Positions 7,384 through 15,845 of a stretch of 64,000 bases of DNA are shown here, piece by piece. How positions within the stretch are numbered: the stretch's first letter is position 1; each line of letters begins with the position of its first letter. Made by a program: the position numbers and the translations under genes. A model generated the notes under the pieces. The model was given only the letters and a program-made list of their open reading frames with translations. It was not told the origin of the DNA and did no database searches. Where the stretch lies: assembly GCA_964367685.1 (NCBI GenBank), contig CAYIYM010000005.1:44078-108077 (forward strand). Direction: 5' to 3'. The DNA is from CAUPWF01 sp964367685. Lineage in GTDB: Bacteria; Bacillota; Clostridia; Lachnospirales; Lachnospiraceae.

Positions 7384-9036
7384 GTGGTAACTAAAACAAT
7401 TAACGCTGAATTATTAAAAAACATGTTTTTAGCAGGTGCGGCAAGTATTGAAGCACAAAAAGAGTATATTAATGACTTAAATGTATTTCCCGTACCAGAT
7501 GGAGACACTGGTACAAATATGTCAATGACTATAATGGCAGCTGCTAAAGAAGTAAATAATTTGGAAGATATAACAATGGAGAAGATAGCAAAAGCTATTT
7601 CTTCTGGATCACTAAGAGGTGCTCGTGGTAACTCAGGAGTTATTTTATCACAGTTATTTAGAGGATTCACAAAGACAATTAAAGAACATAATGAATTAGA
7701 TGCATCAATTTTGGCACAAGCATTTGATAATGCATCTAAGACAGCTTATAAGGCTGTTATGAAGCCCAAAGAAGGAACGATCCTTACTGTATCAAAAGGT
7801 CTTGCTTCTAAGGCGTTAGAAATGGCTGAAAAGACTGAAAACTTAGAAGAGTTTATAGCTGAAGTTATAGCGCATGGGGACTACGTATTATCAAAAACAC
7901 CAGAAATGTTGCCAGTGTTAAAAGAGGCAGGTGTTGTAGACTCTGGCGGGCAAGGCTTAATGGAGATTTTAAAAGGTGCCCAGGCAGTTTTTTTAGGTCA
8001 GGAAATTGATTTTTCTGTATTAGCTGAAAAAGAAGCAAGTGTTTCAACTACAACTTCAACTATTTCATCAGCAGATATTACATTTGGATATTGCACAGAA
8101 TTCATTATTATGGTTGATAAAGAGTTTAAGGAACAAGATGAAGATCATATGAAAGAATATCTATCATCAATAGGTGATTCCATTGTGTGCGTTGCTGATG
8201 AAGATGTTGTCAAAATTCATGTACATACAAATGATCCCGGCTTGGCAATTCAAAAAGCATTAACTTATGGTTCTTTGACAAGAATGAAGATTGATAATAT
8301 GCGTGAAGAGCATGAAGAACAAATTCGAAAAGAAGTAGAACAAGCACAATCAAAAGCGAAAGAAGAGCAACCTAGAAAAGACATGGGATTCATTGCAGTA
8401 TCTATTGGTGCAGGAATGAATGAAATATTTAGAGAACTTGGAATAGATTACATTATTGAAGGTGGTCAAACAATGAATCCAAGTACTGAAGATATGCTTA
8501 ATGCGATTGATGAAGTGAATGCAGACACAATTTTCATTTTACCAAACAACAAAAATATTATTTTAGCGGCTAACCAAGCACAAGCATTAACAAAAGATAA
8601 GAATATAGTTGTTATTCCTACAACAACGGTTCCACAAGGGATTTCAGCAATTATTAATTTTGCACCTGAAGCAAGTGTAGATGAGAATGAAGCATCTATG
8701 AATTCTGAAATATCTAATATTAAAACAGGACAAGTTACTTATGCTGTTAGAGATACAAAAATAGATGATAAAGAAATATTCCAAGGGAACATTATGGGAA
8801 TAGGAGACAAAGGAATTCTATCTGTAGGTAAAGAAATAGAAGAAACAACATTAGAATTAATAAATGCTTTGGCAGATGAAGATTCAGAATTTATTAGTAT
8901 TTACTATGGGCAAGATGTAACGGAAGAGGATGCTTCCGCATTGGCTGAAAAAATCGAGAATGCATTTCCTGAAGCTGAAGTAGATGTACAGTATGGTGGA
9001 CAACCAATTTATTACTATGTATTATCTGTCGAATAA
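7384..9036 (+). CDS. fakA: DAK2 domain fatty acid kinase subunit (FakA/YloV)
   Basis: 550 residues. The N-terminal kinase domain has the nucleotide/metal motif D39-G-D41-T-G-T-N45 and the SLRGARGNSGVILSQ loop of dihydroxyacetone-kinase-like proteins. A middle domain and a C-terminal DegV-like region (QVTYAVRDTKIDD...) follow. FakA phosphorylates fatty acids bound to a separate FakB (DegV) partner, feeding exogenous fatty acids into phospholipid synthesis. No FakB gene is in this window. The start is GTG 7384 with AGGAGG 8 bases upstream. A strong terminator follows the gene. Confidence 0.93.
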   Translation: MVTKTINAELLKNMFLAGAASIEAQKEYINDLNVFPVPDGDTGTNMSMTIMAAAKEVNNLEDITMEKIAKAISSGSLRGARGNSGVILSQLFRGFTKTIKEHNELDASILAQAFDNASKTAYKAVMKPKEGTILTVSKGLASKALEMAEKTENLEEFIAEVIAHGDYVLSKTPEMLPVLKEAGVVDSGGQGLMEILKGAQAVFLGQEIDFSVLAEKEASVSTTTSTISSADITFGYCTEFIIMVDKEFKEQDEDHMKEYLSSIGDSIVCVADEDVVKIHVHTNDPGLAIQKALTYGSLTRMKIDNMREEHEEQIRKEVEQAQSKAKEEQPRKDMGFIAVSIGAGMNEIFRELGIDYIIEGGQTMNPSTEDMLNAIDEVNADTIFILPNNKNIILAANQAQALTKDKNIVVIPTTTVPQGISAIINFAPEASVDENEASMNSEISNIKTGQVTYAVRDTKIDDKEIFQGNIMGIGDKGILSVGKEIEETTLELINALADEDSEFISIYYGQDVTEEDASALAEKIENAFPEAEVDVQYGGQPIYYYVLSVE

Positions 9037-9057
9037 ATGATTTATCATAAAGGATTT

Positions 9058-9097
9058 AAGAGAAGATAGGCGATATAATTATCGCCTATCTTCTCTT
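9058..9097 (+). terminator. Strong hairpin after fakA
   Basis: Perfect 17-bp stem with a 6-base loop, centred on 9077. The trailing T-run is interrupted (CTTCC), but stem length alone makes termination before recG likely. Confidence 0.75.
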
Positions 9098-9143
9098 CCA
9101 TTCATAATGATTCGATTAATTATTTTGAAAAGGAGACTATTGT

Positions 9144-11174
9144 ATGGAAGTACCAATATCTACAATCAAAGGGGTAGGGCCTAAAACAAAAGAACTATTC
9201 CATAAGATTGGAATTGATAGCATAGAACAGCTTTTGAGTTACTATCCCAAAGACTACGATATTTATGAAGAACCAGTACTATGTTCTGAACTTGAAGTCG
9301 GGCATACAATGGCTATAAAGGGAACGATTGCTGGGAAGATAACATTGACTGGCAATCGGAATCTTCCAATTGTAAGTCTTTTGTTAAAAAGTGAAGATGG
9401 TAATTGTAAGTGCACTTGGTTTCGGATGCCATATTTAGCCAAAACATTGCGTCCAAATCAAGAGATTATTGTCCGAGGTAATATTCAATTCAAAAAAAAT
9501 AACTATGTGTTAGAACAACCAGAAATTTACATTTCTGAACGTGACTATTTCAAGAAGGTTGGAATTTTGCAACCGAAGTATGTAACCATTAAGGGAATAA
9601 CCAATAATATGATTAGTAAATTAATTGGTGAAATTTTAAAAGAGCACATCTATGAAGTCGTAGATATATTTAGCGAAAAAACTCGAAAAAATTATCATTT
9701 ACAACCAATTATGGAAGCGATACAACAAATCCATTTCCCGAAAAATAAAGAAGTTTTTTATGAAGCGCGTAATCGTTTAGTGCTTGAGGAATTTCTGCTG
9801 TTTATTTATCAACTACGTAAGTTGAAGACAGAGGATATTGCAAAAGATAATCATTTTATTTTAAATGATGATGAACATAAAATAGATGATTTTATATCTC
9901 AACTTCCATTTGAACTTACATCGGCTCAATATAAGGTGTGGGGAGAAATAAAAGCAGATCTTAAAAATCCTCAAAAGCAGATGTCTCGTCTTGTACAAGG
10001 AGATGTTGGATCGGGCAAGACGATTGTAGCGGTTCTAGGATTGATTTTGTCAGCAATGAATGGATTTCAAGGTGCACTTATGGCTCCAACTGAAGTACTG
10101 GCAAAACAGCATTTCATATCACTTAGCGAATTGTTTAAAGAGCACAAATTGCCTTATCAGATTGAGTTACTTACCGGTTCAATGACTCAGAAAGAAAAGA
10201 GACTTGCTTATGAACGAATCAAAATGGGGATGTCTCAGATTGTGATAGGGACCCATGCATTGATTCAACAAAAAGTAGAATATAATAATTTAGCTCTAGT
10301 CATTACGGATGAACAACATCGATTCGGTGTAAAACAACGACAATTACTTGCTGAAAAAGGTGAGATGCCACATGTTCTTGTTATGAGTGCTACACCAATC
10401 CCTAGAACCTTGGCTATTATCTTATATGGAGATTTAGACATTTCCGTAATTGATGAACTTCCAGCAAATCGCCTACCAATTAAAAATTGTGTAGTCGGTA
10501 CAGAATATCAAGCGACTGCCTATAAGTTTATGAAGAAAGAAATCGAAAAAGGGCGTCAATGCTATGTGATTTGCCCAATGGTTGAAGAAAGTGAGCAGAT
10601 GGAGGAGTGCCAAGATGTAATATCCTACGCAGCACAATTACAAGAAGTTATGGGAGAAGCTGTCAATGTAACTTATTTACACGGGAAAATGAAACAATCT
10701 CAAAAAGATGAAATCATGAATGCGTTTCATCAGAAGTACATTGATATTTTAGTTTCAACAACTGTAATAGAAGTCGGAATTAATGTGCCAAATGCCTCTA
10801 CAATGCTAGTTGAGAATGCGGAGCGTTTTGGTTTAGCGGGTCTTCATCAATTACGAGGACGAGTTGGAAGAGGAGAGCATCAATCATACTGCATTTTTAT
10901 TAGTGCAAGTAAGAGTAAAGAAACAAAACAGAGGTTGGAAATATTGAATCACTCTAATGATGGATTCCATATTGCAAATGAAGATTTAAAGTTACGAGGG
11001 CCAGGTGACTTGTTTGGGATTAGACAGAGTGGCATCATGAATTTTCGTTTGGGTGATATTTTTCAAGATGCAAAACTCTTACAATTAGCAAGTGGAATTA
11101 TTGCCAATTTAGATGATCAAGAAATTCAACGAATCATAAAAAAGTTAGAATTTTCATCGGAAGTAATTCTGTAG
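9144..11174 (+). CDS. recG: ATP-dependent DNA helicase RecG
   Basis: 676 residues, the normal RecG length. The N-terminal wedge/OB region (residues ~1-240) is followed by a superfamily 2 helicase core. The Walker A is GDVGSGKT with K292, the DEQH box is at 389-392, and motif III is SATPIPRT. The C-terminal part has GRVGRGEHQSYC and the RecG-specific DLKLRGPGDLFGIRQSG. The enzyme regresses stalled replication forks and branch-migrates Holliday junctions. RecU, encoded 8 kb downstream, would resolve such junctions. AAGGAG precedes the ATG. Confidence 0.97.
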   Translation: MEVPISTIKGVGPKTKELFHKIGIDSIEQLLSYYPKDYDIYEEPVLCSELEVGHTMAIKGTIAGKITLTGNRNLPIVSLLLKSEDGNCKCTWFRMPYLAKTLRPNQEIIVRGNIQFKKNNYVLEQPEIYISERDYFKKVGILQPKYVTIKGITNNMISKLIGEILKEHIYEVVDIFSEKTRKNYHLQPIMEAIQQIHFPKNKEVFYEARNRLVLEEFLLFIYQLRKLKTEDIAKDNHFILNDDEHKIDDFISQLPFELTSAQYKVWGEIKADLKNPQKQMSRLVQGDVGSGKTIVAVLGLILSAMNGFQGALMAPTEVLAKQHFISLSELFKEHKLPYQIELLTGSMTQKEKRLAYERIKMGMSQIVIGTHALIQQKVEYNNLALVITDEQHRFGVKQRQLLAEKGEMPHVLVMSATPIPRTLAIILYGDLDISVIDELPANRLPIKNCVVGTEYQATAYKFMKKEIEKGRQCYVICPMVEESEQMEECQDVISYAAQLQEVMGEAVNVTYLHGKMKQSQKDEIMNAFHQKYIDILVSTTVIEVGINVPNASTMLVENAERFGLAGLHQLRGRVGRGEHQSYCIFISASKSKETKQRLEILNHSNDGFHIANEDLKLRGPGDLFGIRQSGIMNFRLGDIFQDAKLLQLASGIIANLDDQEIQRIIKKLEFSSEVIL

Positions 11175-11208
11175 AAATAATAGTATCAATTCATTGCTAA
11201 ATCTATAA

Positions 11209-11252
11209 AAAACAAATCACGAAATGTATGAAAACAAATCACGAAATGTATG
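11209..11252 (+). repeat. Two exact tandem copies of a 22-bp unit
   Basis: The unit begins AAAACAAATCACG and ends AAATGTATG; copies are 11209-11230 and 11231-11252, with no mismatch. It ends four bases before the -35 box of the rsmD promoter, a place where an activator or repressor could bind. Confidence 0.9.
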
Positions 11253-11256
11253 AAAA

Positions 11257-11285
11257 TTGACAATTCTAAATATTTTCTATATAAT
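11257..11285 (+). promoter_or_regulatory. Consensus sigma-A promoter of the rsmD operon
   Basis: TTGACA at 11257-11262, exactly 17 bp, then TATAAT at 11280-11285. Both hexamers match the consensus perfectly, making it the best housekeeping promoter I found in the window. Confidence 0.85.
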
Positions 11286-11316
11286 ATATTGATAGAAAAA
11301 TGAAAGAAGGATGATT

Positions 11317-11865
11317 ATGCGAGTAATAGCTGGAAGTGCTAAAAGAATTCAATTAATTACAGTTGAAGGCTTAGATACTAGACCAACCCAAGATCGAGTA
11401 AAAGAAACACTTTTTAATATGATGCAGTATGACTTGTATGGGTGTAATTTTTTGGATTTATTTAGCGGTAGTGGTGGGATTGGTATTGAAGCATTAAGCA
11501 GAGGTGCAGAATGTGCTTATTTTGTAGAAAATAATGATAATGCAATTCGATGCATCAAGGAAAATTTATTGAAAACAAAGCTTGGCTCGAAAGCAACCGT
11601 TTTGAAATCAGATGCTTTATCTAGTTTGAATAGATTAGATGGGACAATAAAATTTGACTTTATCTTTATGGACCCTCCGTACAATCAAGGGCATGAGATG
11701 GAGATTTTAAAAATGATAGCAAATTCTTCGATTTTAAATGAGAATGGTATTATAATCATTGAAGCTTCGCTAGAGACAAATTTTGATTATGTTGAAGATT
11801 TAGGGTTTGAAATCATTAAAGAAAAAAAATATAAAACAAATAAACATGTATTTGTTGAAAGATAG
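11317..11865 (+). CDS. rsmD: 16S rRNA (guanine966-N2)-methyltransferase RsmD
   Basis: About 182 residues, normal for RsmD. The SAM-binding motif I reads LDLFSGSGGIGIEALSRGA, the acidic motif II is AYFVENN, and the catalytic motif is FMDPPYNQG. It methylates a guanine of 16S rRNA in the 30S head. The ATG at 11317 is chosen because AAGAAGG ends at 11310, six bases before it; the in-frame ATG at 11311 directly abuts that site. coaD follows with 10 bp between them, a very common gene pair. Confidence 0.95.
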   Translation: MRVIAGSAKRIQLITVEGLDTRPTQDRVKETLFNMMQYDLYGCNFLDLFSGSGGIGIEALSRGAECAYFVENNDNAIRCIKENLLKTKLGSKATVLKSDALSSLNRLDGTIKFDFIFMDPPYNQGHEMEILKMIANSSILNENGIIIIEASLETNFDYVEDLGFEIIKEKKYKTNKHVFVER

Positions 11866-11875
11866 GAAGAATAAT

Positions 11876-12373
11876 ATGATAAAAGCAATTTATCCAGGCA
11901 GTTTTGACCCGGTTACATTCGGTCATATCGATATTATTAAACGTTCTGTATCAATGGTAGATCTACTTATTGTTGGAGTTTTAAATAATAATAAAAAAAC
12001 TCCGTTGTTTTCTGTGGAAGAACGTGTTAAAATGTTGAAGGAAGTAACAAAAGATATCGATAGGGTTGAGATTATACCTTTCGAAGGTCTTCTTGTAGAT
12101 TTTGCTAAAAAATATCAAGCAAAAATGATAATACGTGGTCTACGGGCTGTAACAGATTTTGAATATGAATTACAGATGGCGCAGACAAATCAAAAGCTAG
12201 ATGATGAATTAGAAACTGTATTTTTAGCTACCAGTTTAGAATATTCATATTTAAGCTCTACTATTGCAAAAGAAGTAGCAACTTTCGGTGGTGATATTCA
12301 TAAATTCGTCCCCGAGTCTGTATGTAAAGAAGTAGAATTAAAACATAAATTAAAAACACAAGAGGAGAAGTAA
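11876..12373 (+). CDS. coaD: Phosphopantetheine adenylyltransferase
   Basis: Catalyses the fourth step of coenzyme A synthesis, adenylation of 4'-phosphopantetheine. The 165 residues begin MIKAIYPGSFDPVTFGHIDI, holding the nucleotidyltransferase TxGH motif. Later come IIRGLRAVTDFEYELQMA and the second signature YLSSTIAKEV. The start is ATG 11876, with AGGAAG upstream; a longer frame opening at 11807 would overlap rsmD and has no support. Confidence 0.96.
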   Translation: MIKAIYPGSFDPVTFGHIDIIKRSVSMVDLLIVGVLNNNKKTPLFSVEERVKMLKEVTKDIDRVEIIPFEGLLVDFAKKYQAKMIIRGLRAVTDFEYELQMAQTNQKLDDELETVFLATSLEYSYLSSTIAKEVATFGGDIHKFVPESVCKEVELKHKLKTQEEK

Positions 12374-12376
12374 ATT

Positions 12377-12976
12377 ATGAGTAGCCGTATTGAACAAATT
12401 ATTGAAGAAATTGAGGATTACATTGATAATTGTAAATTTCAACCATTATCTCAAACTAAAATAGTAGTGAACAAGGATCAAATGGATGAGTTATTGCGTG
12501 AACTCCGAATGAAAACTCCAGATGAAATTAAACGTTATCAAAAAATTATTGCTAACAAAGAGGCGATAATCGCTGATGCCCAAGCTAAAGCCGATAGTAT
12601 GTTAGAAGAAGCTGAAATTCACACAAATGAATTAGTAAGTGAGCATGAGATTATGCAACAAGCATATTCTCAAGCAAATGAAATTGTAATGGCAGCTACA
12701 GAGCAAGCGCAAGAGATTCTTGACAATGCAACAAATGATGCAAATGCAATCCGTATTGGTGCAATGCGCTACACAGATGATTTAATGGCAAATGCTGAAT
12801 CTATTATAGGTCACACACTTGATAGTTATACAACGAAGTATGACGGACTTGTAAACTCGTTAAAAGAGTGCTACGACGTGGTTAGACAAAATCGTGCGGA
12901 GTTAGATATTCCAGATGAAAGACATGGTGGTTCTATGGGAATCCCAAATGTACCTTCAGATGAATATTATGAGTAA
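12377..12976 (+). CDS. Conserved coiled-coil protein downstream of coaD
   Basis: 199 residues, almost wholly helical and acidic. A strong coiled coil rich in Ala, Glu and Gln spans about residues 55-140 (IIADAQAKADSMLEEAE, later EQAQEILDNATNDANAIRIGA), similar in texture to F-type ATPase subunit b or DivIVA, but there is no membrane segment. Automatic pipelines sometimes call such proteins ATPase or ATP synthase subunit B; I see no motif for either. Comparable proteins follow coaD in other clostridia as far as I recall. It starts 3 bp after coaD and ends in a terminator. Confidence 0.85.
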   Translation: MSSRIEQIIEEIEDYIDNCKFQPLSQTKIVVNKDQMDELLRELRMKTPDEIKRYQKIIANKEAIIADAQAKADSMLEEAEIHTNELVSEHEIMQQAYSQANEIVMAATEQAQEILDNATNDANAIRIGAMRYTDDLMANAESIIGHTLDSYTTKYDGLVNSLKECYDVVRQNRAELDIPDERHGGSMGIPNVPSDEYYE

Positions 12977-13004
12977 ATTATATTTCGACATCAAATAATA
13001 CATA

Positions 13005-13040
13005 AATAATAACTGCTTTCTTAGGCAGTTATTATTTTTT
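13005..13040 (+). terminator. Rho-independent terminator
   Basis: 12-bp perfect stem (AATAATAACTGC / GCAGTTATTATT) with an 8-base loop, followed by TTTT. It ends the rsmD-coaD-coiled-coil operon. Confidence 0.85.
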
Positions 13041-13049
13041 GCCATAAAA

Positions 13050-13078
13050 TTGAAGTACTTATTGTAATATGATATACT
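13050..13078 (+). promoter_or_regulatory. Predicted sigma-A promoter
   Basis: TTGAAG at 13050-13055, 17 bp, TATACT at 13073-13078, 27 bp ahead of the RsmF-like gene and just after a terminator. Confidence 0.65.
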
Positions 13079-13105
13079 TAGACAACTCATATAGGAGGAT
13101 AGACT

Positions 13106-14485
13106 ATGAAGTTACCTGAAAAGTTTGTAGACGATATGAAACTGCTTCTTGGCAGTGAATTCAATGATTATATAGATAGCTACGACGAGCCACGTTGGTA
13201 TGGATTACGTATAAATGAACAAAAGATAAGTGTAGAAGAATTTTTGACTATTTCACCATTCGAATTAACACCAATACCGTGGATTAATAACGGTTTTTAT
13301 TATGATGGCGAAAGAGAAAAACCTGGAAAACATCCTTATTATTTTGCGGGATTATATTACTTGCAAGAACCTAGTGCTATGACACCTGCTAATCGGTTGC
13401 CGATTGAAGATGATGACATTGTCTTAGATTTGTGTGCCGCGCCTGGTGGAAAGACTACAGAACTTGGTGCAAAACTAAATAATACAGGTCTACTGATATC
13501 TAATGATATTAGTAATTCGAGAGCAAAAATATTATTAAAGAATTTAGAATTATTTGGATATCAAAATATTTGTGTTCTCAGCGAGGATCCGAGTAAAATG
13601 GTTCCATTATTTCGAAATTACTTTGATAAAATTCTAGTCGATGCTCCTTGCTCAGGAGAAGGGATGTTTCGTAAAGATACGAAAATGATAAAATCATGGG
13701 AAGAGGAAGGCCCCAAGTTCTATTGTGAAATACAGAAGGAACTAATTCTTCAAGCAACTGATATGTTAAAACCTGGTGGCAAAATCTTGTATTCAACCTG
13801 TACCTTTAATCGAGATGAGAATGAAGGTACTGTGACGTATTTATTAGAAGAGAGACCCGAAATGCATTTGATTGATATAGATGGATATGAGGGATTTTGT
13901 AAGGGATATGATACTCAAGGAAAATCAATTCGTATGTGGCCTCATCATTTACAAGGGGAAGGACATTTTCTTGCACTGTTTGAAAAAGATTTTGATTGTG
14001 ATTCATCGACAGAGACTTTTAAGTCTTCAAGAAAATCTCGGGTTGACAAATTAAAACAAATAAAGAAAGTTCCAGATGAATTAAAAGAATTTCTTGAATC
14101 TATTAATCGAACATTCCAAAGTACGGATTTTTACATCTTGGGCGAAAAAATTTATTACTTAGAAAATATGCCTGAACTATCAAATATGCGTGTGTTGCGC
14201 AATGGTTTGTTAATAGGAGATTTAAAGAAAAATAGATTTGAACCAAGCCAAGCACTTGCCATGAATCTAAAAAAAGAGGAGTTTAACTTTTCAATCGATT
14301 TTTCATCTGATGATATTCGTGTTTTAAAATATCTAAAAGGTGAGACTCTAGATTTAGAGGATAAAGTTCAAAATAAAGACAAAGGATTTGCACTTGTTTG
14401 CGTAGATGGATATCCCTTGGGATTTGGTAAGGTTAGCAATCAATCTTTGAAAAACAAGTATTCTGTAGGATGGAGAATTCAATAA
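13106..14485 (+). CDS. rRNA (cytosine-C5) methyltransferase, RsmF/NOL1-NOP2-Sun family
   Basis: 459 residues. The SAM-binding core has CAAPGGKTTELGA (motif I), and the two family cysteines sit in VDAPCSGEGMFRKD and YSTCTFNRDENEG; the second is the usual nucleophile attacking C6 of the cytosine. The C-terminal third (from ~residue 300) matches the RsmF-type RNA-binding/PUA-like extension. The substrate is probably 16S rRNA, but the exact position cannot be read from sequence. AGGAGG precedes the ATG. It opens an operon of RNA-modification genes. Confidence 0.93.
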   Translation: MKLPEKFVDDMKLLLGSEFNDYIDSYDEPRWYGLRINEQKISVEEFLTISPFELTPIPWINNGFYYDGEREKPGKHPYYFAGLYYLQEPSAMTPANRLPIEDDDIVLDLCAAPGGKTTELGAKLNNTGLLISNDISNSRAKILLKNLELFGYQNICVLSEDPSKMVPLFRNYFDKILVDAPCSGEGMFRKDTKMIKSWEEEGPKFYCEIQKELILQATDMLKPGGKILYSTCTFNRDENEGTVTYLLEERPEMHLIDIDGYEGFCKGYDTQGKSIRMWPHHLQGEGHFLALFEKDFDCDSSTETFKSSRKSRVDKLKQIKKVPDELKEFLESINRTFQSTDFYILGEKIYYLENMPELSNMRVLRNGLLIGDLKKNRFEPSQALAMNLKKEEFNFSIDFSSDDIRVLKYLKGETLDLEDKVQNKDKGFALVCVDGYPLGFGKVSNQSLKNKYSVGWRIQ

Positions 14486-15186
14486 TGATGCGATTAGACA
14501 AATATTTAGCCGATATGAATATAGGCACAAGAACTGAAATAAAAAAGCATTTACGAAGAGGGGCAGCAACTGTAAATGGAGAAGTTGTGAAAAAACCAGA
14601 GTATAAGGTGTCCCAGACAGATGTCGTTACATTTTTGGGTCGTGAAATTACCTATCAGAAAACATATTACTATATGTTGCATAAACCAGCGGGCATTGTG
14701 TCTGCTACAAAAGATAATATAGATACTACTGTTATAGATTTACTGGATGATATCGATACAACAGACTTATTTCCTGTTGGTCGGTTAGATAAGGACACGG
14801 AAGGGTTACTTATTCTTACAAATGATGGTAAAATGGCACATGACCTATTGTCTCCTAAAAAGCATGTTGATAAGAAGTATTACGCCAAAATAGAAGGGGT
14901 TGTAAAACAAAGCCATCAAATTGCATTTCAAGAGGGATTAGATATTGGTGAGAAAAACAAGACGTTACCAGCAGATTTAGAAATTTTATCAAGTGATAAT
15001 GTTTCAGAAGTATATGTGACAATTCGAGAGGGTAAATTCCATCAAATTAAGCGTATGTTTCATGCAATCAATATGGATGTCTTATACCTAAAACGAATGG
15101 AAATGGGACCAATTAAGCTTGATGAGACATTAGAACCTGGGGAATATAGAACACTAACAAAAGAGGAGATAGAAAAATTATGTTAA
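14485..15186 (+). CDS. rsuA: Pseudouridine synthase, RsuA family
   Basis: About 233 residues with an N-terminal S4 RNA-binding domain (MRLDKYLADMNIGTRTEIKKHLRRG). The catalytic domain carries VGRLDKDTEGLLILTNDG, where the Asp of RLDKD is the catalytic residue. RsuA makes a pseudouridine in 16S rRNA; RluB/E/F relatives act on 23S. The start is taken as ATG 14485, overlapping the previous stop by one base (TAATG), with GGAG 9 bases upstream. An in-frame ATG at 14470 has no ribosome binding site. Confidence 0.92.
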   Translation: MMRLDKYLADMNIGTRTEIKKHLRRGAATVNGEVVKKPEYKVSQTDVVTFLGREITYQKTYYYMLHKPAGIVSATKDNIDTTVIDLLDDIDTTDLFPVGRLDKDTEGLLILTNDGKMAHDLLSPKKHVDKKYYAKIEGVVKQSHQIAFQEGLDIGEKNKTLPADLEILSSDNVSEVYVTIREGKFHQIKRMFHAINMDVLYLKRMEMGPIKLDETLEPGEYRTLTKEEIEKLC

Positions 15187-15845
15187 CAAATATAAATGCC
15201 GTTATCTTTGATTTAGATGGAACGTTGATCAATTCCTCATGGATTTGGGCTCAAGTTGATAAAGATTATTTATTAAAGTATGATTTAACACCACCAGAGA
15301 ATTTTCACGAAGAAATGGAAGGAATGAGTTATACAGAAGTTGCACAATATTTCAAAGATATTTTTCAATTAAAACAAACTGTAGATGAAATTAAACAAGA
15401 GTGGTTGGAAATGACTTTCGACTTTTACAGTAATAAGATAGGGCTAAAGCCAGGGGTAATTGAATTTCTTGAATATTTAAAGAAGAAAAATATTAAAATC
15501 GGCTTAGCAACTAGTAGTTCGCGTATATTAGTTGAGGCTGTTTTAAAAGGCAATGGCATACGTGGATATTTTGATGCTACAGCTACGTCGTGTGAAGTAA
15601 ATGCTGGAAAACCTGCACCTGATGTATACTTAAAGGTTGCTAAGGATTTAGCAATCGATCCAAATGAATGTCTTGTATTTGAAGATGTGAAAAAAGGCGT
15701 GCAAGCAGGATTAAATGCCAAGATGAAGACGTGCGCTGTAGAAGATGAAGGCAATGTAAATCATAGAGCTGCACTGAAAGAAATGGCTGACTACTATGTA
15801 GAAACATATTTTGATATTTTAGATGAAATAAATGAGGTATATTAA
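15180..15845 (+). CDS. HAD superfamily hydrolase (beta-phosphoglucomutase/phosphatase-like)
   Basis: 221 residues with all four HAD motifs: the nucleophile motif D11-L-D13-G-T, the motif II segment LATSSSR, the lysine of AGKPAPDVY and the acidic motif FEDVKKGVQAG. A helical cap lies between motifs I and II, as in the beta-phosphoglucomutase group. The substrate cannot be assigned; sugar phosphates or nucleotides are typical. It overlaps rsuA by 7 bp, and YgiQ follows directly after its stop, so the genes are translationally linked. Confidence 0.93.
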   Translation: MLTNINAVIFDLDGTLINSSWIWAQVDKDYLLKYDLTPPENFHEEMEGMSYTEVAQYFKDIFQLKQTVDEIKQEWLEMTFDFYSNKIGLKPGVIEFLEYLKKKNIKIGLATSSSRILVEAVLKGNGIRGYFDATATSCEVNAGKPAPDVYLKVAKDLAIDPNECLVFEDVKKGVQAGLNAKMKTCAVEDEGNVNHRAALKEMADYYVETYFDILDEINEVY

